Origin: Deltaproteobacteria bacterium RIFCSPHIGHO2_02_FULL_40_28
GTDB lineage: Bacteria > UBA10199 > 2-12-FULL-40-28
Direction of reading: 5' to 3'
Assembly (NCBI GenBank): GCA_001798135.1
Contig: MGRJ01000009.1
Coordinates: forward strand, 39,345 to 103,344
Length of the DNA: 64,000 nt
The notes below the pieces were generated by a model that ran no database searches, was not told the DNA's origin, and worked only from the letters and a program-made list of their open reading frames with translations. A program made the position numbers and the translations under genes. Positions 43,794 through 53,809 of the stretch are shown one piece after another. Each line of letters starts with the position of its first letter. The stretch's first letter is position 1.

Positions 43794-44237
43794 ATGTCTA
43801 TTTTAACTCAACTTGAACAAGATATTAAAGAAGCCATGAAAGCAAGACAAGAGGCACGGCTGGGTGCTGTTCGTTTGATCAAATCCACTGTGAAAAACAA
43901 GGAAATTGAACTGATTCGCCCCCTATCTGAAGCTGAGTTTTTTGATGTACTTTCTAGCATGGGTAAACAGCGTCGTGATTCTATTGAACAATTTGAAAAA
44001 GCTAATCGCATGGACTTGGTAGCCAAAGAAAAATCTGAACTCGAAATTATCGAATCCTATCTTCCTAAACGCTTATCAGATGAAGAACTAACAGCTGTTA
44101 TTGAAAAAACTATTCAAGCCACTGGGGCCAAAGGAGCTAAAGATATGGGAGTGGTGATGAAGGCCTTAAAAGCCGAAACATCTGGTAGGGTTGATGGCAA
44201 AACGTTAGCCGATCGTGTAAAATCTCATCTCTCTTAG
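43794..44237 (+). CDS. yqeY: GatB/YqeY domain protein
   Basis: 147 aa, matching the tRNA-binding tail domain of GatB found as a free protein. Family blocks are ARQEARLGAVRLIKSTVKNKEIE, ESYLPKRLSDEEL and the final GRVDGKTLADRVKSHL. Function not established; may bind tRNA. Two bases after rpsU; the usual place in this operon. Confidence 0.9.
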   Translation: MSILTQLEQDIKEAMKARQEARLGAVRLIKSTVKNKEIELIRPLSEAEFFDVLSSMGKQRRDSIEQFEKANRMDLVAKEKSELEIIESYLPKRLSDEELTAVIEKTIQATGAKGAKDMGVVMKALKAETSGRVDGKTLADRVKSHLS

Positions 44238-44321
44238 CAAATTATTAATCTTTAGACGAAAACATTTCTTGCTTAGATACGCTTTACCTGCATACAATTT
44301 TTGTTTCAAAAAAGAGAGACC

Positions 44322-46070
44322 ATGGCTTTATTTCCAGAACAAATTTTAGATGAGATTCTTTCTCGTATCGATTTAGTAGGTCTTATTTCAGACTATCTCG
44401 AACTCAAAAAAGCAGGAAAAGATTACAAAGGGCTTTGTCCCTTCCACTCTGAAAAAACTCCCTCCTTTATGGTGAGTCCTGATAAAAATATTTATCATTG
44501 TTTTGGTTGTGCCGAGGGTGGAAATGCTTTTACTTTTACGATGAAAATGGAGGGGCTTAATTTTCCAGAAGCCGTAAAAAATCTGGCCGGGCGTTGTGGC
44601 GTGGATTTAAGCCTCTATGAAAAAAGGGATCCTGGAGAGCAAGAAAGCCCCACTGAAATTTTTTACAAAATTAATCGTTATGCCCTTTGGTTTTTTCAGG
44701 AAACTCTTAAATCTTCTTTGGGGAAGGATGCTTCCACCTATCTGCAAAAAAGAAAACTCACAGAGGCTACCATTTCCGAATTTAAAATTGGCTATGCTTC
44801 CAAAGATTGGGATAGTTTGGTCCAATTTTTTAAATCCAAAAATGTTCCTCTTGAGGCAGCCGCCAAACTAGGTCTTATTAAAAAACGAAAAGAAGGAGAT
44901 GGTTTTTACGATTTTTTTCGTGATCGTATTATGTTTCCTATTATGGATCCCGATGGGCGCATTTTAGGCTTTGGTGGAAGGCGCTTAAATGATGGTGGAG
45001 ATGAACCCAAGTATATTAATTCACCAGAATCTCCCATTTATCATAAGGGGCAATCTATTTTTGGTTTGTATCAAACTAAAAAACATATTCGCCATAGCGG
45101 GGAAGTGGTGCTGGTTGAAGGCTACATGGATTTAATTAGCCTCTATCAAGCAGGAATCACTTATCTAGCAGCACCCTTAGGGACGGCAATAACAAATCTC
45201 CAGATTCGATACCTTAAAAAATTAGCATCTCGTTTTTTACTTCTGCTTGATTCAGATGAGGCAGGTAAAAATGCCACACAAAGGGCTCTCGATTGTTTTT
45301 TGGCAGAAGGCATTCATCCTTACTTTGTGAGTTTATCCCAGGGTAAAGATCCAGATGAGGCCATCTCTCTTTTAGGAGTGAGCGGTGTAAAACATGAGAT
45401 TAAAATGGCCAAACCTGCTATCGAACAACTGCTGATTGAGGCTTATTCTACCCAGGGGCTTTCTCCATCGCAAAAAATAGAGAGATCGGCTCCTCTTAAA
45501 GCTTTAATTGATCGTCTTCCCCAAGTGTTAGAAAGAAAAGGGTATCTTGCACGTTTAGAACAAATTTTGGGTATTCATTCCTCTTTTTCGAGGCCAGAAT
45601 ATAGAGTGTCTTTTAAGGGGGGGGCGAAAGTATCCAATTTGCCTCAAAAAATTTCACTTGAAAGAATTCTTGTGCAGCTCTATGTCCACTATCCAACTAG
45701 ATTAGCCAGTATTTTTGACAAAGATTTGATTGAAGACTTTGAAGATGATGTTTTTAAAAATTTGATGCATGCTCTTTGTGAACAAATGGAGAAAGCAGGG
45801 GGGCTTCGTTTAGATCAATTGGTTTTACCAAATGGATCTTTCGAAGAAAAAATAATTTCAGAATTAGCTTTTGGCTCTCCCATAGAATTAGAATCCCAGG
45901 TTGATCAATTAGTAAATGATTGTATGATGCAACTGCGAAAAAATCATTTTAAAAAAGAATTAAAGGAGATTACAACCGCCATTCATGTAGCTGAAATGAA
46001 AAATAATCAGGAAGAGATTTCTAGTTTGATTATGCAGAAAAAAAATTTAGTTTCTAAAAATCCTAGATAG
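44322..46070 (+). CDS. dnaG: DNA primase
   Basis: Makes RNA primers for replication. 582 aa. N-terminal zinc-binding domain with C39, H42, C60 and C63 ([11 protein letters not shown] ... CFGC). RNA-polymerase/TOPRIM core with the Glu in [10 protein letters not shown] and the Asp pair in LLLDSDEAG. The C-terminal helicase-interaction region is divergent, as usual. The ATG at 44322 has GAGAGA upstream; an earlier start at 44301 would add seven atypical residues. Confidence 0.95.
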   Translation: MALFPEQILDEILSRIDLVGLISDYLELKKAGKDYKGLCPFHSEKTPSFMVSPDKNIYHCFGCAEGGNAFTFTMKMEGLNFPEAVKNLAGRCGVDLSLYEKRDPGEQESPTEIFYKINRYALWFFQETLKSSLGKDASTYLQKRKLTEATISEFKIGYASKDWDSLVQFFKSKNVPLEAAAKLGLIKKRKEGDGFYDFFRDRIMFPIMDPDGRILGFGGRRLNDGGDEPKYINSPESPIYHKGQSIFGLYQTKKHIRHSGEVVLVEGYMDLISLYQAGITYLAAPLGTAITNLQIRYLKKLASRFLLLLDSDEAGKNATQRALDCFLAEGIHPYFVSLSQGKDPDEAISLLGVSGVKHEIKMAKPAIEQLLIEAYSTQGLSPSQKIERSAPLKALIDRLPQVLERKGYLARLEQILGIHSSFSRPEYRVSFKGGAKVSNLPQKISLERILVQLYVHYPTRLASIFDKDLIEDFEDDVFKNLMHALCEQMEKAGGLRLDQLVLPNGSFEEKIISELAFGSPIELESQVDQLVNDCMMQLRKNHFKKELKEITTAIHVAEMKNNQEEISSLIMQKKNLVSKNPR

Positions 46071-46078
46071 GTAAACCC

Positions 46079-47896
46079 ATGGCAAAAGCTGAGAAAAAAA
46101 TTGAGTTAGATAAAAAAGAACTGCAAGATCTTATTGATCGCGGCAAACAAAAAGGTTTTTTAACTTTTGATGAAGTAAATAATGCTCTTCCCCAAAACAT
46201 TATTTCTGCTGCAGCCTTAGATCAAATTTTAGCTATTTTTGATGAGATGGAAATTTCTGTTGTTGAAAGTGATGATGATGCCAAAAAGAAAAAATCTGAT
46301 CCCGATTCTAAATCGGCTTCTGGTGAAGAACAAGATAGTGATGACGATGACGAGGCTGAAGAAGTGGAGGTTGTTGCTACAGATACCTTTGGTAAAGCCA
46401 ACGATCCCGTTCGCCTTTACTTAAGAAAAATGGGTCAGGTGCCTCTTTTAACCCGCGAGGGAGAAGTGCTTATCGCTAAAAGAATAGAAAAATGGGAAGA
46501 CCAAGTTCTTCAAATCATTTTAAGTTCCCCTATTGGAAGATTAGAAATTATCGATTTGGGTGATAAACTTCACAAGGGACAAATTCGTGTTTTTGATATC
46601 ATCAAAGAATTAGATGAAATGGAAACAGCTACCGAAGGGGATCTTTCTAAGATTGAGAACGACCACTATCAAAGAGTGTTAAAGCTGATTGGCAATGTAA
46701 AAAGTTTGGCTAAAGAATATAACCGTTATCATGCAAAACTCATAGGTCGATCCATGAGAGAAACCTTGCGCAAAAAGGCCGAAATAAAACGCAATGATGT
46801 GCAGGCCCGAATGGTAGAGTGTTTACGCGAGATCAATTTTAATCGTGATATGATCAATCGTGTTACTGATCAACACAAAGAGGTTATCGAAGAAATTGAA
46901 AATCTAGAGAGAACAATTCATAAAAATAGAGATAAATTGTGCGTATCACAACAGGAAGTCATGGATGTAGCTAGAAAGCTAAAGAGATCACCTTATCTTC
47001 AACGCAAGATTGTTGGGCAGTCTAAGTTATCTAAAGTAGAAGTTTTAAGTTTAGCTGATCAAATTCTTGAGATCGAAAAAAGTCTGCATAAGTTTGAGAA
47101 AAACTACGAAACTAATGTTCATGATTTAAAAAGAATTTATCGTGAATTAAAATATTCAGAATCTGAAGCCGATCGTGCCAAGGGGGATTTAGTAGAAGCT
47201 AATCTTCGGTTGGTGGTTTCTATTGCCAAGAAATATACCAATCGTGGATTGCAATTTCTCGATTTAATCCAAGAAGGCAATATTGGGCTGATGAAAGCTG
47301 TTGATAAGTTTGAATATAAAAGAGGATATAAATTTTCTACCTATGCCACGTGGTGGATTCGTCAGGCGATTACTCGTGCCATTGCTGATCAAGCGAGAAC
47401 CATTCGTATTCCTGTGCACATGATTGAAACGATCAATAAATTAGTACGTACCTCACGTTACTTGGTACAGGATAAGGGACGTGAGCCAACTCCAGAAGAA
47501 ATTGCTGAAAAAATGGAGATGCCATTAGAAAAAGTACGCAAGGTTTTAAAAATTGCCAAAGAACCCATTTCGCTTGAAACTCCTATTGGAGAAGAAGAAG
47601 ACAGTCATTTGGGAGATTTTATCGAAGACAAATCTGTTGTTTCACCTCAAGATGCTGCTTTTGGCATGAATTTGGGTGACCAAACCAAACATGTACTGGC
47701 AACCCTTACTCCACGTGAAGAAAAAGTACTTCGCATGCGCTTTGGTATTGGAGAAAGATCCGATCATACCTTAGAAGAAGTGGGTCGTGATTTTTCGGTG
47801 ACGAGAGAACGCATTCGTCAAATTGAAGCTAAAGCTCTACGAAAACTAAGACACCCCAGTCGTTCAAAGAAACTTCGTAGTTTTGTTGATTGGTAA
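46079..47896 (+). CDS. rpoD: RNA polymerase primary sigma factor (sigma70)
   Basis: 605 aa. Region 1.1 is followed by a strongly acidic linker (Asp/Glu-rich, about residues 63-98), region 1.2 ([22 protein letters not shown]), a large non-conserved helical segment, regions 2.1-2.4 ([40 protein letters not shown]), region 3 and region 4.2 with the helix-turn-helix ([20 protein letters not shown]). Final gene of the rpsU-dnaG-rpoD operon. Confidence 0.97.
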   Translation: MAKAEKKIELDKKELQDLIDRGKQKGFLTFDEVNNALPQNIISAAALDQILAIFDEMEISVVESDDDAKKKKSDPDSKSASGEEQDSDDDDEAEEVEVVATDTFGKANDPVRLYLRKMGQVPLLTREGEVLIAKRIEKWEDQVLQIILSSPIGRLEIIDLGDKLHKGQIRVFDIIKELDEMETATEGDLSKIENDHYQRVLKLIGNVKSLAKEYNRYHAKLIGRSMRETLRKKAEIKRNDVQARMVECLREINFNRDMINRVTDQHKEVIEEIENLERTIHKNRDKLCVSQQEVMDVARKLKRSPYLQRKIVGQSKLSKVEVLSLADQILEIEKSLHKFEKNYETNVHDLKRIYRELKYSESEADRAKGDLVEANLRLVVSIAKKYTNRGLQFLDLIQEGNIGLMKAVDKFEYKRGYKFSTYATWWIRQAITRAIADQARTIRIPVHMIETINKLVRTSRYLVQDKGREPTPEEIAEKMEMPLEKVRKVLKIAKEPISLETPIGEEEDSHLGDFIEDKSVVSPQDAAFGMNLGDQTKHVLATLTPREEKVLRMRFGIGERSDHTLEEVGRDFSVTRERIRQIEAKALRKLRHPSRSKKLRSFVDW

Positions 47897-49371
47897 TACG
47901 CTTTTTTTTCATTTTATTTTTTTGTCTTCTACCTGCCCCTTTTTTTGCAGCAGATTTTAATTTGTCCAAAGTTTTTGTATGGGATGGAATTACTAGTCAG
48001 CCTTATTTAGCTAGCCTCCATATTCAAGGCGATTCCATTAAAAAAATTGTAAAAGAAACTTCTTCTCCTGTTTCTAAAGGTAAATTTGAAGGAATGTATG
48101 TAATTCCTGGTCTCATTAATGCCCATGTGCATCTTTTAAACACGGCAGCTTGTCGGGCGGGATATGGTTTTACACCTTGGACTGCCTTGGAAAACCTCAC
48201 AGCTTTGCACCAAAGCGGGTTTACAACGGTTGCCGACATGGGAGCATGGCCTGTTTTGCTGGGAAAAATTAGGGTTTGGGCAGATCAAAATCCCCAAAAA
48301 AGTTCTCGTGTGGTTTTTGCCGGACCTGTGATGACCATTGCAAAAGGGTATCCTGATAATTGGATGCCTGCTGTATCTCGTATGGTAGGTGCCATTGCTT
48401 TGGTTGATGCTCAGAATGCAAAACAGGTAGTTCATCAAACAAAACAAAGTGGAGCTTCTCATATTAAAGTAGCTCTTCAAGAAAAAAGTTTCGGAGGAAA
48501 TCCTATTCCCATGATGGATGAAGAAACTCTTTTTACTTTAATTGATGCAGCGCATGGTGAAGGGCTTCCACTTTTTAGCCATGCTTTAACTATACAGGGT
48601 TATGAGGCAGGAATTAAAATGGGTGTGGATGCTTTTATTCATTCTCCTCTGGAAGAATTAACTCCTCAGTTGATAGATCAACTGGCGACGAAACAAATTC
48701 CCATTATTCCAACGGTTTGGATCTGGAAATCTCCTTGGGCTGTGCCCGAAGAAGAAAAAGCCCACTTGAGGTTTTATCAATCTTTTGTGACAAATAAAAT
48801 TGCCAAGCAGAGAGAAAATTATTTGAAAGATTATTTTACAACAGAAGATTTTCCATCTTATCTGATGGAAGAAACAGGAGTGTCAAAAATTGCAGCCAAG
48901 AAAAATTATGAGGCACAAAAAAGAAATTTAGAAAGATTGAGAGGCAAAAATGCCTTTTTTGTTTTTGGAACAGATGCCCCTTATTGTTTCGATATGGCAG
49001 GGGATTCTTACAAGGAAATGTTGGAATTAAAAAAGATTGGTTTTACCAATGAACAAATTCTTTTAATGGCCACACTTCATGCTGCTTTTATGTTAAAACT
49101 TCCTTTGTTAGGAAGTCTTGCGCCAGGACAAAAAGCTGATATGGTTATTTTAAATGGAAATCCCTTAGAGGATCTTTCGGTTTTAAGAGATCCTGTAGCT
49201 GTTGTTAGAGATGGAGAAATTTCCTATGGAAAAAATAAAATTACATGGAATGAAAAAGTAAAATCAATTTTGTTTTTTGCTCAGGCAGCTATTGAAACCA
49301 TAGGAGAAAGATTAAGTGTGAAGGTTTTCGAGAAAGGTCTGGATGCAAGGCGCGCGACAGAGGCCGACTGA
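47890..49371 (+). CDS. Exported amidohydrolase (imidazolonepropionase-like)
   Basis: 493 aa. Signal peptide within residues 1-20 ([17 protein letters not shown]). Metal-dependent hydrolase core: HxH in [12 protein letters not shown], the His in [13 protein letters not shown], the His in AFIHSPLEE and the metal Asp in [10 protein letters not shown]-terminal [16 protein letters not shown]. Substrate unknown. The TTG at 47890 overlaps the rpoD stop and is the only start that keeps the signal peptide. The last codons and the TGA stop come from repeat A copy 2, so the original C-terminus may be lost or extended. Confidence 0.82.
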   Translation: MVIRFFFILFFCLLPAPFFAADFNLSKVFVWDGITSQPYLASLHIQGDSIKKIVKETSSPVSKGKFEGMYVIPGLINAHVHLLNTAACRAGYGFTPWTALENLTALHQSGFTTVADMGAWPVLLGKIRVWADQNPQKSSRVVFAGPVMTIAKGYPDNWMPAVSRMVGAIALVDAQNAKQVVHQTKQSGASHIKVALQEKSFGGNPIPMMDEETLFTLIDAAHGEGLPLFSHALTIQGYEAGIKMGVDAFIHSPLEELTPQLIDQLATKQIPIIPTVWIWKSPWAVPEEEKAHLRFYQSFVTNKIAKQRENYLKDYFTTEDFPSYLMEETGVSKIAAKKNYEAQKRNLERLRGKNAFFVFGTDAPYCFDMAGDSYKEMLELKKIGFTNEQILLMATLHAAFMLKLPLLGSLAPGQKADMVILNGNPLEDLSVLRDPVAVVRDGEISYGKNKITWNEKVKSILFFAQAAIETIGERLSVKVFEKGLDARRATEAD

Positions 49372-49422
49372 GGCGTAGTTTAATATTACGCCGCAGGGAG
49401 TGCCGATGGAGCGCAACGCAGC
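49345..49422 (+). repeat. Dispersed hairpin repeat family A, copy 2 (5' of tRNA-Ile)
   Basis: 78 bases, the same length as copy 1 (16986-17063), sharing the 18-mer GAGGCCGACTGAGGCGTA, TACGCCGCA and CAACGCAGC in the same order. GGCGTA / TACGCC form a hairpin. It ends 26 bases before the tRNA 5' end, in the tRNA orientation, and covers the 3' end of the amidohydrolase gene. Confidence 0.85.
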
Positions 49423-49448
49423 AGGCAGGCCTTGATCGGAAACCGTAA

Positions 49449-49522
<74 letters not shown>

Positions 49523-49573
49523 CTTAGGATCATTGGTTCCTTTGGGGTGTTCAGCCAAATGCTGCGCATTTGC

Positions 49574-49595
49574 GGTTCAAGTCCTGGAGGGCCCA
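49574..49595 (+). pseudogene. tRNA 3'-end fragment (T-arm and acceptor)
   Basis: About 50 bases after the tRNA, GGTTCAAGTCC is followed by AGGGCCCA, the T-loop and acceptor strand of a closely related tRNA. The bases before it do not form D or anticodon arms. This looks like a tRNA remnant or a duplicated attachment-site end. Confidence 0.55.
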
Positions 49596-49632
49596 CATTT
49601 TGATCGTAAAAAAATAGCTTGAAATTATTTTA

Positions 49633-49652
49633 ACCTCATGTTTAAATGAGGT
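49633..49652 (+). promoter_or_regulatory. Operator/hairpin covering the Shine-Dalgarno of the first Phd gene
   Basis: ACCTCAT (49633-49639) and ATGAGGT (49646-49652) are perfect 7-bp arms directly before the ATG at 49653. The right arm contains GAGGT, the probable ribosome-binding site. A TTGAAA / TTTAAA promoter (49619-49646) overlaps it. Antitoxins of this family usually bind such palindromes, so autorepression is likely. Confidence 0.55.
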
Positions 49653-49892
49653 ATGGAAAACACACTTTCAATACAAAATCTAAGAGAAAACCTTCCCGCC
49701 GTGATCAAAGACCTCCAAAAAGGGGAATCTTTTGTACTGATTTATCGCAGTCAGCCGGTGGGGCATTTGATGCCTCTCTCAGAAACTCCAAAGAATAAAT
49801 CGGCTTTAAGTCAAATCTTGGTTCGACCATCAAAATCTCTACTATTCAAATCTTCCAAAAGAGCCGTAAAACTGGTTCGTGACGAGAGATAA
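49653..49892 (+). CDS. Phd/YefM-type antitoxin
   Basis: 79 aa. LRENLPAVIKDLQKGESFVLIYRSQPVGHLMPL is the Phd-fold DNA-binding half (residues 9-41); the basic C-terminal part should wrap the toxin. Directly followed by a PIN-domain toxin gene. The promoter carries a palindrome that it may bind. Confidence 0.85.
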   Translation: MENTLSIQNLRENLPAVIKDLQKGESFVLIYRSQPVGHLMPLSETPKNKSALSQILVRPSKSLLFKSSKRAVKLVRDER

Positions 49893-49896
49893 AAGT

Positions 49897-50322
49897 ATGT
49901 ACCTCGTTATTGATACTTCCGTATTCATTACAGCCTGGAATAGTAGTGAAGTTCATCATAGGCAAACTGGATCCTTTTTCGAACAAGCATTAGACGACGA
50001 TGATATTCACCTGATTGTTCCTGAATTAGTTGTTTATGAAGTGGCGAATGTTTTGACTCGACTTGGGTTTGGAAAAAAAATCAGAGAATATCTTTCTGTT
50101 TTTGAGCAGAATGGAATGGAAATCATTCCTTTCAGTTCCGAATTATTTGATTCGTTTATGCATATTTCTACACTTCTCAACCTTAAAACTTCCGACTTGA
50201 TTGTTTGTGCCACCGCCTCTCTTTCAAAGGCCTTTCTTATGAGTTGGGATAAGCGATTTTTGTCTCAGGCTTCCAAGGTTGTTAAAGCGCAAACGCCTTC
50301 TGATTTTTTGAAAAAATTATAA
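49897..50322 (+). CDS. PIN-domain toxin (VapC-type RNase)
   Basis: 141 aa. The PIN acidic residues are visible: Asp in VIDTSVFI, Glu in VVYEVANVL, Asp in TSDLIVCATA and Asp in SWDKRFL. Such toxins cut RNA, often tRNA or rRNA. The ATG at 49897 lies four bases after the antitoxin stop; a GTG at 49879 inside the antitoxin gene would add six residues. Pairing with a Phd-type rather than a VapB-type antitoxin is common. Confidence 0.86.
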   Translation: MYLVIDTSVFITAWNSSEVHHRQTGSFFEQALDDDDIHLIVPELVVYEVANVLTRLGFGKKIREYLSVFEQNGMEIIPFSSELFDSFMHISTLLNLKTSDLIVCATASLSKAFLMSWDKRFLSQASKVVKAQTPSDFLKKL

Positions 50323-50368
50323 CTATTTTATTTGCCAATTTTGTTTATTTGTTTAATCTAGATTTTCT

Positions 50369-52153
50369 ATGTCCGAATTTATTAACAAGTATGTAAGAAC
50401 TCATAGTTGTTGTGCCTTAAATAAGTTTGATGAGGGTAAGGAAGTTGTTCTTATGGGTTGGGTTGCTACCCGTCGTGATCATGGAGGACTTATCTTTGTA
50501 GATTTGCGCGATAGGGAAGGTATGACCCAAATTGTTTTTAATCCCGAAACCGATCAAAGAGTGCACGAACTAGCAGGCCATTTGCGTAGTGAATATTGTT
50601 TGGGCATTACTGGCAAAGTTCATCTTCGTCCTCAGGGCATGAGTAATCCAAAATTAAAAACAGGGGACATCGAAATTATTGTGAACGATTTTGAAGTTTT
50701 TAATAAATCCAAAACTCCACCTTTTCCAATTGAAGATGCTATTGATACAAATGAAGATACTCGTTTACAGTATCGTTATCTCGATTTGCGCAGAAGCCCC
50801 CTTCAAAAAAATATGCGTATTCGTTCTGAGGTAGCCAGGGTAACAAGAGATTATCTTTTCAAAAAAGGATTTTTAGAAATAGAAACCCCCTTTTTAACCA
50901 AATCAACGCCAGAAGGAGCAAGAGATTACCTAGTGCCTTCGCGTGTGCATCATGGACAGTTTTATGCACTCCCTCAATCCCCCCAACTTTTTAAACAATT
51001 ACTGATGGTAGCTGGTTTTGAGCGCTACTTCCAAATTGTGCGTTGTTTTCGAGATGAAGATTTAAGAGCCGATCGTCAGCCCGAGTTTACTCAAATTGAT
51101 TTGGAAATGTCTTTTGTTAATCGTGATCAAGTGATGGAAGTAATGGAGGGATTAATTATTTCTCTCTGGAAGGAAGTTTTGAATATTGAAATTACAGCTC
51201 CCATTCCTCGCATTACCTACGATGAAAGTTTAAGACGTTTTGGTTTAGATGCTCCGGATATGCGCTATGGGCTTGAGTTAGAAGTGGTTACCGATATTTT
51301 TGAAAAATCAGGTTTTAAAGTTTTTCAAACAGTAGCCAGTACGGGTGGGTTAATTCAGGCTTTAAAGATTCCTCAAAAATCAGATTTTACTCGTTCTGAG
51401 ATTGATGAGTTTACAAGTTTTGTAGGAATTTATGGAGCCAAGGGTTTGGCCTACATTAAAATTTTAGAAAATGAATGGCAATCGCCCATCACTAAATTTC
51501 TTTCAGATGCTGAAAAACAAGAACTCAAAAAGAGATTAAGTTTAATCGTGGGGGATATTGTTTTCTTTGGAGCAGGGAAGCAAAAAGTAGTTCACGAATC
51601 CCTGGGACATTTGCGAAAAGAAATTGCACGCAAGTTGGGACTAGCAGATCCTAAAAAACAAAGTTTTGTTTGGGTTGTCGATTTTCCTCTTTTTGCTTGG
51701 GATGAAGAAGAAAAAAGACCCGTAGCTGTTCATCATCCCTTTACAGCTCCCCGTGCGGAAGATATTTCACTCATGGAAAAAGAGCCTTTGAAAGCTAAAA
51801 CAGATGCCTATGATTTGGTGCTTAATGGGAGCGAGATTGGTGGAGGATCTATTCGTATTCATGACAATGCTGTTCAGAAAAAAGTTTTTGATCTTTTAAA
51901 ACTCTCCGATAGCGAGGCTAACGAAAAATTTGGTTTTCTTTTGGAAGCCTTGCAATTTGGAGCTCCCCCCCATGGGGGTTTAGCCTTTGGGCTTGATCGT
52001 ATTGTGATGCTGATGACAAATTCACCCAGTATTCGTGATGTGATTGCCTTCCCTAAAACTCAAAAAGCAACCGACCCCATGACGGAGGCCCCAAGTAGCG
52101 TTAATCCCAAACAACTTCTTGAATTGGGAATTAAAGTTGAAAATAAGTCCTAA
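50369..52153 (+). CDS. aspS: Aspartate--tRNA ligase (bacterial type)
   Basis: Class II synthetase, 594 aa. N-terminal OB anticodon-binding domain (VLMGWVATRRDHGGLIFVDLRDREG), class II motif 2 (FRDEDLRADRQPEFTQ) and motif 3 (GLAFGLDRIVML), with the bacterial GAD insertion domain between (about residues 280-420). With gatCA present, it may be non-discriminating and charge tRNA-Asn as well; no asnS is seen in the window. Confidence 0.96.
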   Translation: MSEFINKYVRTHSCCALNKFDEGKEVVLMGWVATRRDHGGLIFVDLRDREGMTQIVFNPETDQRVHELAGHLRSEYCLGITGKVHLRPQGMSNPKLKTGDIEIIVNDFEVFNKSKTPPFPIEDAIDTNEDTRLQYRYLDLRRSPLQKNMRIRSEVARVTRDYLFKKGFLEIETPFLTKSTPEGARDYLVPSRVHHGQFYALPQSPQLFKQLLMVAGFERYFQIVRCFRDEDLRADRQPEFTQIDLEMSFVNRDQVMEVMEGLIISLWKEVLNIEITAPIPRITYDESLRRFGLDAPDMRYGLELEVVTDIFEKSGFKVFQTVASTGGLIQALKIPQKSDFTRSEIDEFTSFVGIYGAKGLAYIKILENEWQSPITKFLSDAEKQELKKRLSLIVGDIVFFGAGKQKVVHESLGHLRKEIARKLGLADPKKQSFVWVVDFPLFAWDEEEKRPVAVHHPFTAPRAEDISLMEKEPLKAKTDAYDLVLNGSEIGGGSIRIHDNAVQKKVFDLLKLSDSEANEKFGFLLEALQFGAPPHGGLAFGLDRIVMLMTNSPSIRDVIAFPKTQKATDPMTEAPSSVNPKQLLELGIKVENKS

Positions 52154-52336
52154 ATTCCGGCATTTTTTACCCTTGTGTATGTTAATAAATTGACGACACA
52201 CAAACTACTTTCTCCTCATACTATTAAAAAATACATTAAAATCATATAGTTAACAAAATAAAAGCTTATCTTATCTCTGGCACATCCCTTGCTATACTTA
52301 ATAAGGTCGGGTTGAAGTTTTTTCCACCCCAACGGT

Positions 52337-52378
52337 AGAGGGGGTTCGGGATTGGGTAGGCCAATCTGGACCTCCTCT
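52337..52378 (+). other. Strong stem-loop in the leader of the MCE gene
   Basis: AGAGGGGGT (52337-52345) pairs with ACCTCCTCT (52370-52378) in nine pairs including one G-U. GATTGG (52350-52355) and CCAATC (52361-52366) form an inner stem. No T run follows, so it is not a standard terminator. It lies about 60 bases before the MCE start; the rest of the 285-base gap after aspS holds nothing else I recognise. Confidence 0.5.
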
Positions 52379-52438
52379 TTCCATTTCTATCGTCATAATT
52401 TATTGATTCTCTTTTAAAAAATCGCTACAAGTCTGTTA

Positions 52439-53800
52439 GTGCATTGGAAAAATAATTCTCAAGTTAAGGTGGGTTTGTTTGTTTTAGGTGTTCTTGTCAT
52501 CCTCATCTACATCACTTTAAGAATTGGTGGCTCTGGTTTTAGTGCTGGTGGCCATTACACCGTGTATGTAGCCGTCAACTCTGCCGTTGGTCTTACTAAA
52601 AAAGCACCCGTTCAAATTGCAGGAGTTCCTGTTGGTTTTGTAAGTGATATCGAACTTATCGAAAATCAAAAAGCCAGACTTAAACTTAAAATTAAAAGAG
52701 GTGTTCTTGTTTCTTCCGATGCCCAAGTGCAAATTAAAGCTCAGGGATTTTTAGGTGATACCTACATTGAAATTTATCAACCAGGCCCCATCACCACTCA
52801 ACTTGAAACAGGCCAAACGTTAAACAATGTAGCTACCTATGGAGATATTTCACAAGTAGCCGGGCAAGTGGGTGCCATTGCTGAAGATATCAAGGCTGTA
52901 ACGGCTACTCTTAAAACTCTCATGGCAGGGGATGATTCTTCTTTTGCTAAATCTCTTAAAAATATTGAGGCCATTACTAGTTCTTTAGGCCGTGTGTCTG
53001 TTCAAAATGAAGGAAATTTAAATACCATTGTAGCTAATTTAAAAGCCCTGTCTGAAAATTTAAATTTAATTGTAGCTCGTAATACCTCTAACGTTGATCA
53101 AACGTTGGGTGATTTAGCCGATGCTGCTTCTAAAATTCGAAATGGTGAAGGAACTATTGGCCGGTTGATTAATGATGATGAAACCGTTGAAAAACTTAAT
53201 GAGTCACTTGATCAGTTAAATAATGTTTTAGGAACTACCAGTAAAATGCAAATCGATTTAGGTTACAAAACAGAATACCTAGGAACCACAGAAGCTTTTA
53301 AACATTATGTTTCATTAAAATTAAAACCCAAACCTGATAAATATTTTATTTTTGAATTTGTGGATGATCCAGCTCCTGATTCTAGTTTTGAAACACGCCA
53401 AACCACCATTACCAGTGGGGGAGTATCAACAGAAGTTACCGAAGAAATTGAAACAACCCAGGAAGATAAATTTCGTTTTACGGCGCAACTTGCAAAAGAA
53501 TTTTATGGTTTAACTGTGCGTGGGGGCCTTATTGAATCAAGTGGGGGTGTGGGGCTTGATTATGATTATGGTCCTTTTGGTGTCGACTTGTCATTTTTTG
53601 ATCTTGAAACCAAACGAGGTGAAAAACCACATCTCAAAGCTGGTGGTTCGGTTAATCTGACTAAGAATTTATTTTTAACTGGTGGGTTGGATGACATGTT
53701 AAATCCTGACCAAGATACCGATTGGTACATGGGAGCAGGGCTTGAAATTACAGATGAAGATTTAAAATCCATTTTTGGTCTCATGAGTTTAAAACCTTAG
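52439..53800 (+). CDS. MCE-family (MlaD-like) lipid transport protein
   Basis: 453 aa. One N-terminal membrane helix (about 10-27, VGLFVLGVLVILIYITLRI), a single MCE domain (about 38-115, YVAVNSAVGLTKKAPVQIAGVPVGFV; GDTYIEIYQPG), a helical segment (about 140-275) and a beta-rich C-terminal part with 'VRGGLIESSGGVGLDYDYG' that looks like outer-membrane barrel strands. MCE proteins carry phospholipids across the periplasm. No ABC-type mlaEF genes are adjacent. The GTG start at 52439 lacks a good Shine-Dalgarno. Confidence 0.85.
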   Translation: MHWKNNSQVKVGLFVLGVLVILIYITLRIGGSGFSAGGHYTVYVAVNSAVGLTKKAPVQIAGVPVGFVSDIELIENQKARLKLKIKRGVLVSSDAQVQIKAQGFLGDTYIEIYQPGPITTQLETGQTLNNVATYGDISQVAGQVGAIAEDIKAVTATLKTLMAGDDSSFAKSLKNIEAITSSLGRVSVQNEGNLNTIVANLKALSENLNLIVARNTSNVDQTLGDLADAASKIRNGEGTIGRLINDDETVEKLNESLDQLNNVLGTTSKMQIDLGYKTEYLGTTEAFKHYVSLKLKPKPDKYFIFEFVDDPAPDSSFETRQTTITSGGVSTEVTEEIETTQEDKFRFTAQLAKEFYGLTVRGGLIESSGGVGLDYDYGPFGVDLSFFDLETKRGEKPHLKAGGSVNLTKNLFLTGGLDDMLNPDQDTDWYMGAGLEITDEDLKSIFGLMSLKP

Positions 53801-53809
53801 GAAAATGTT

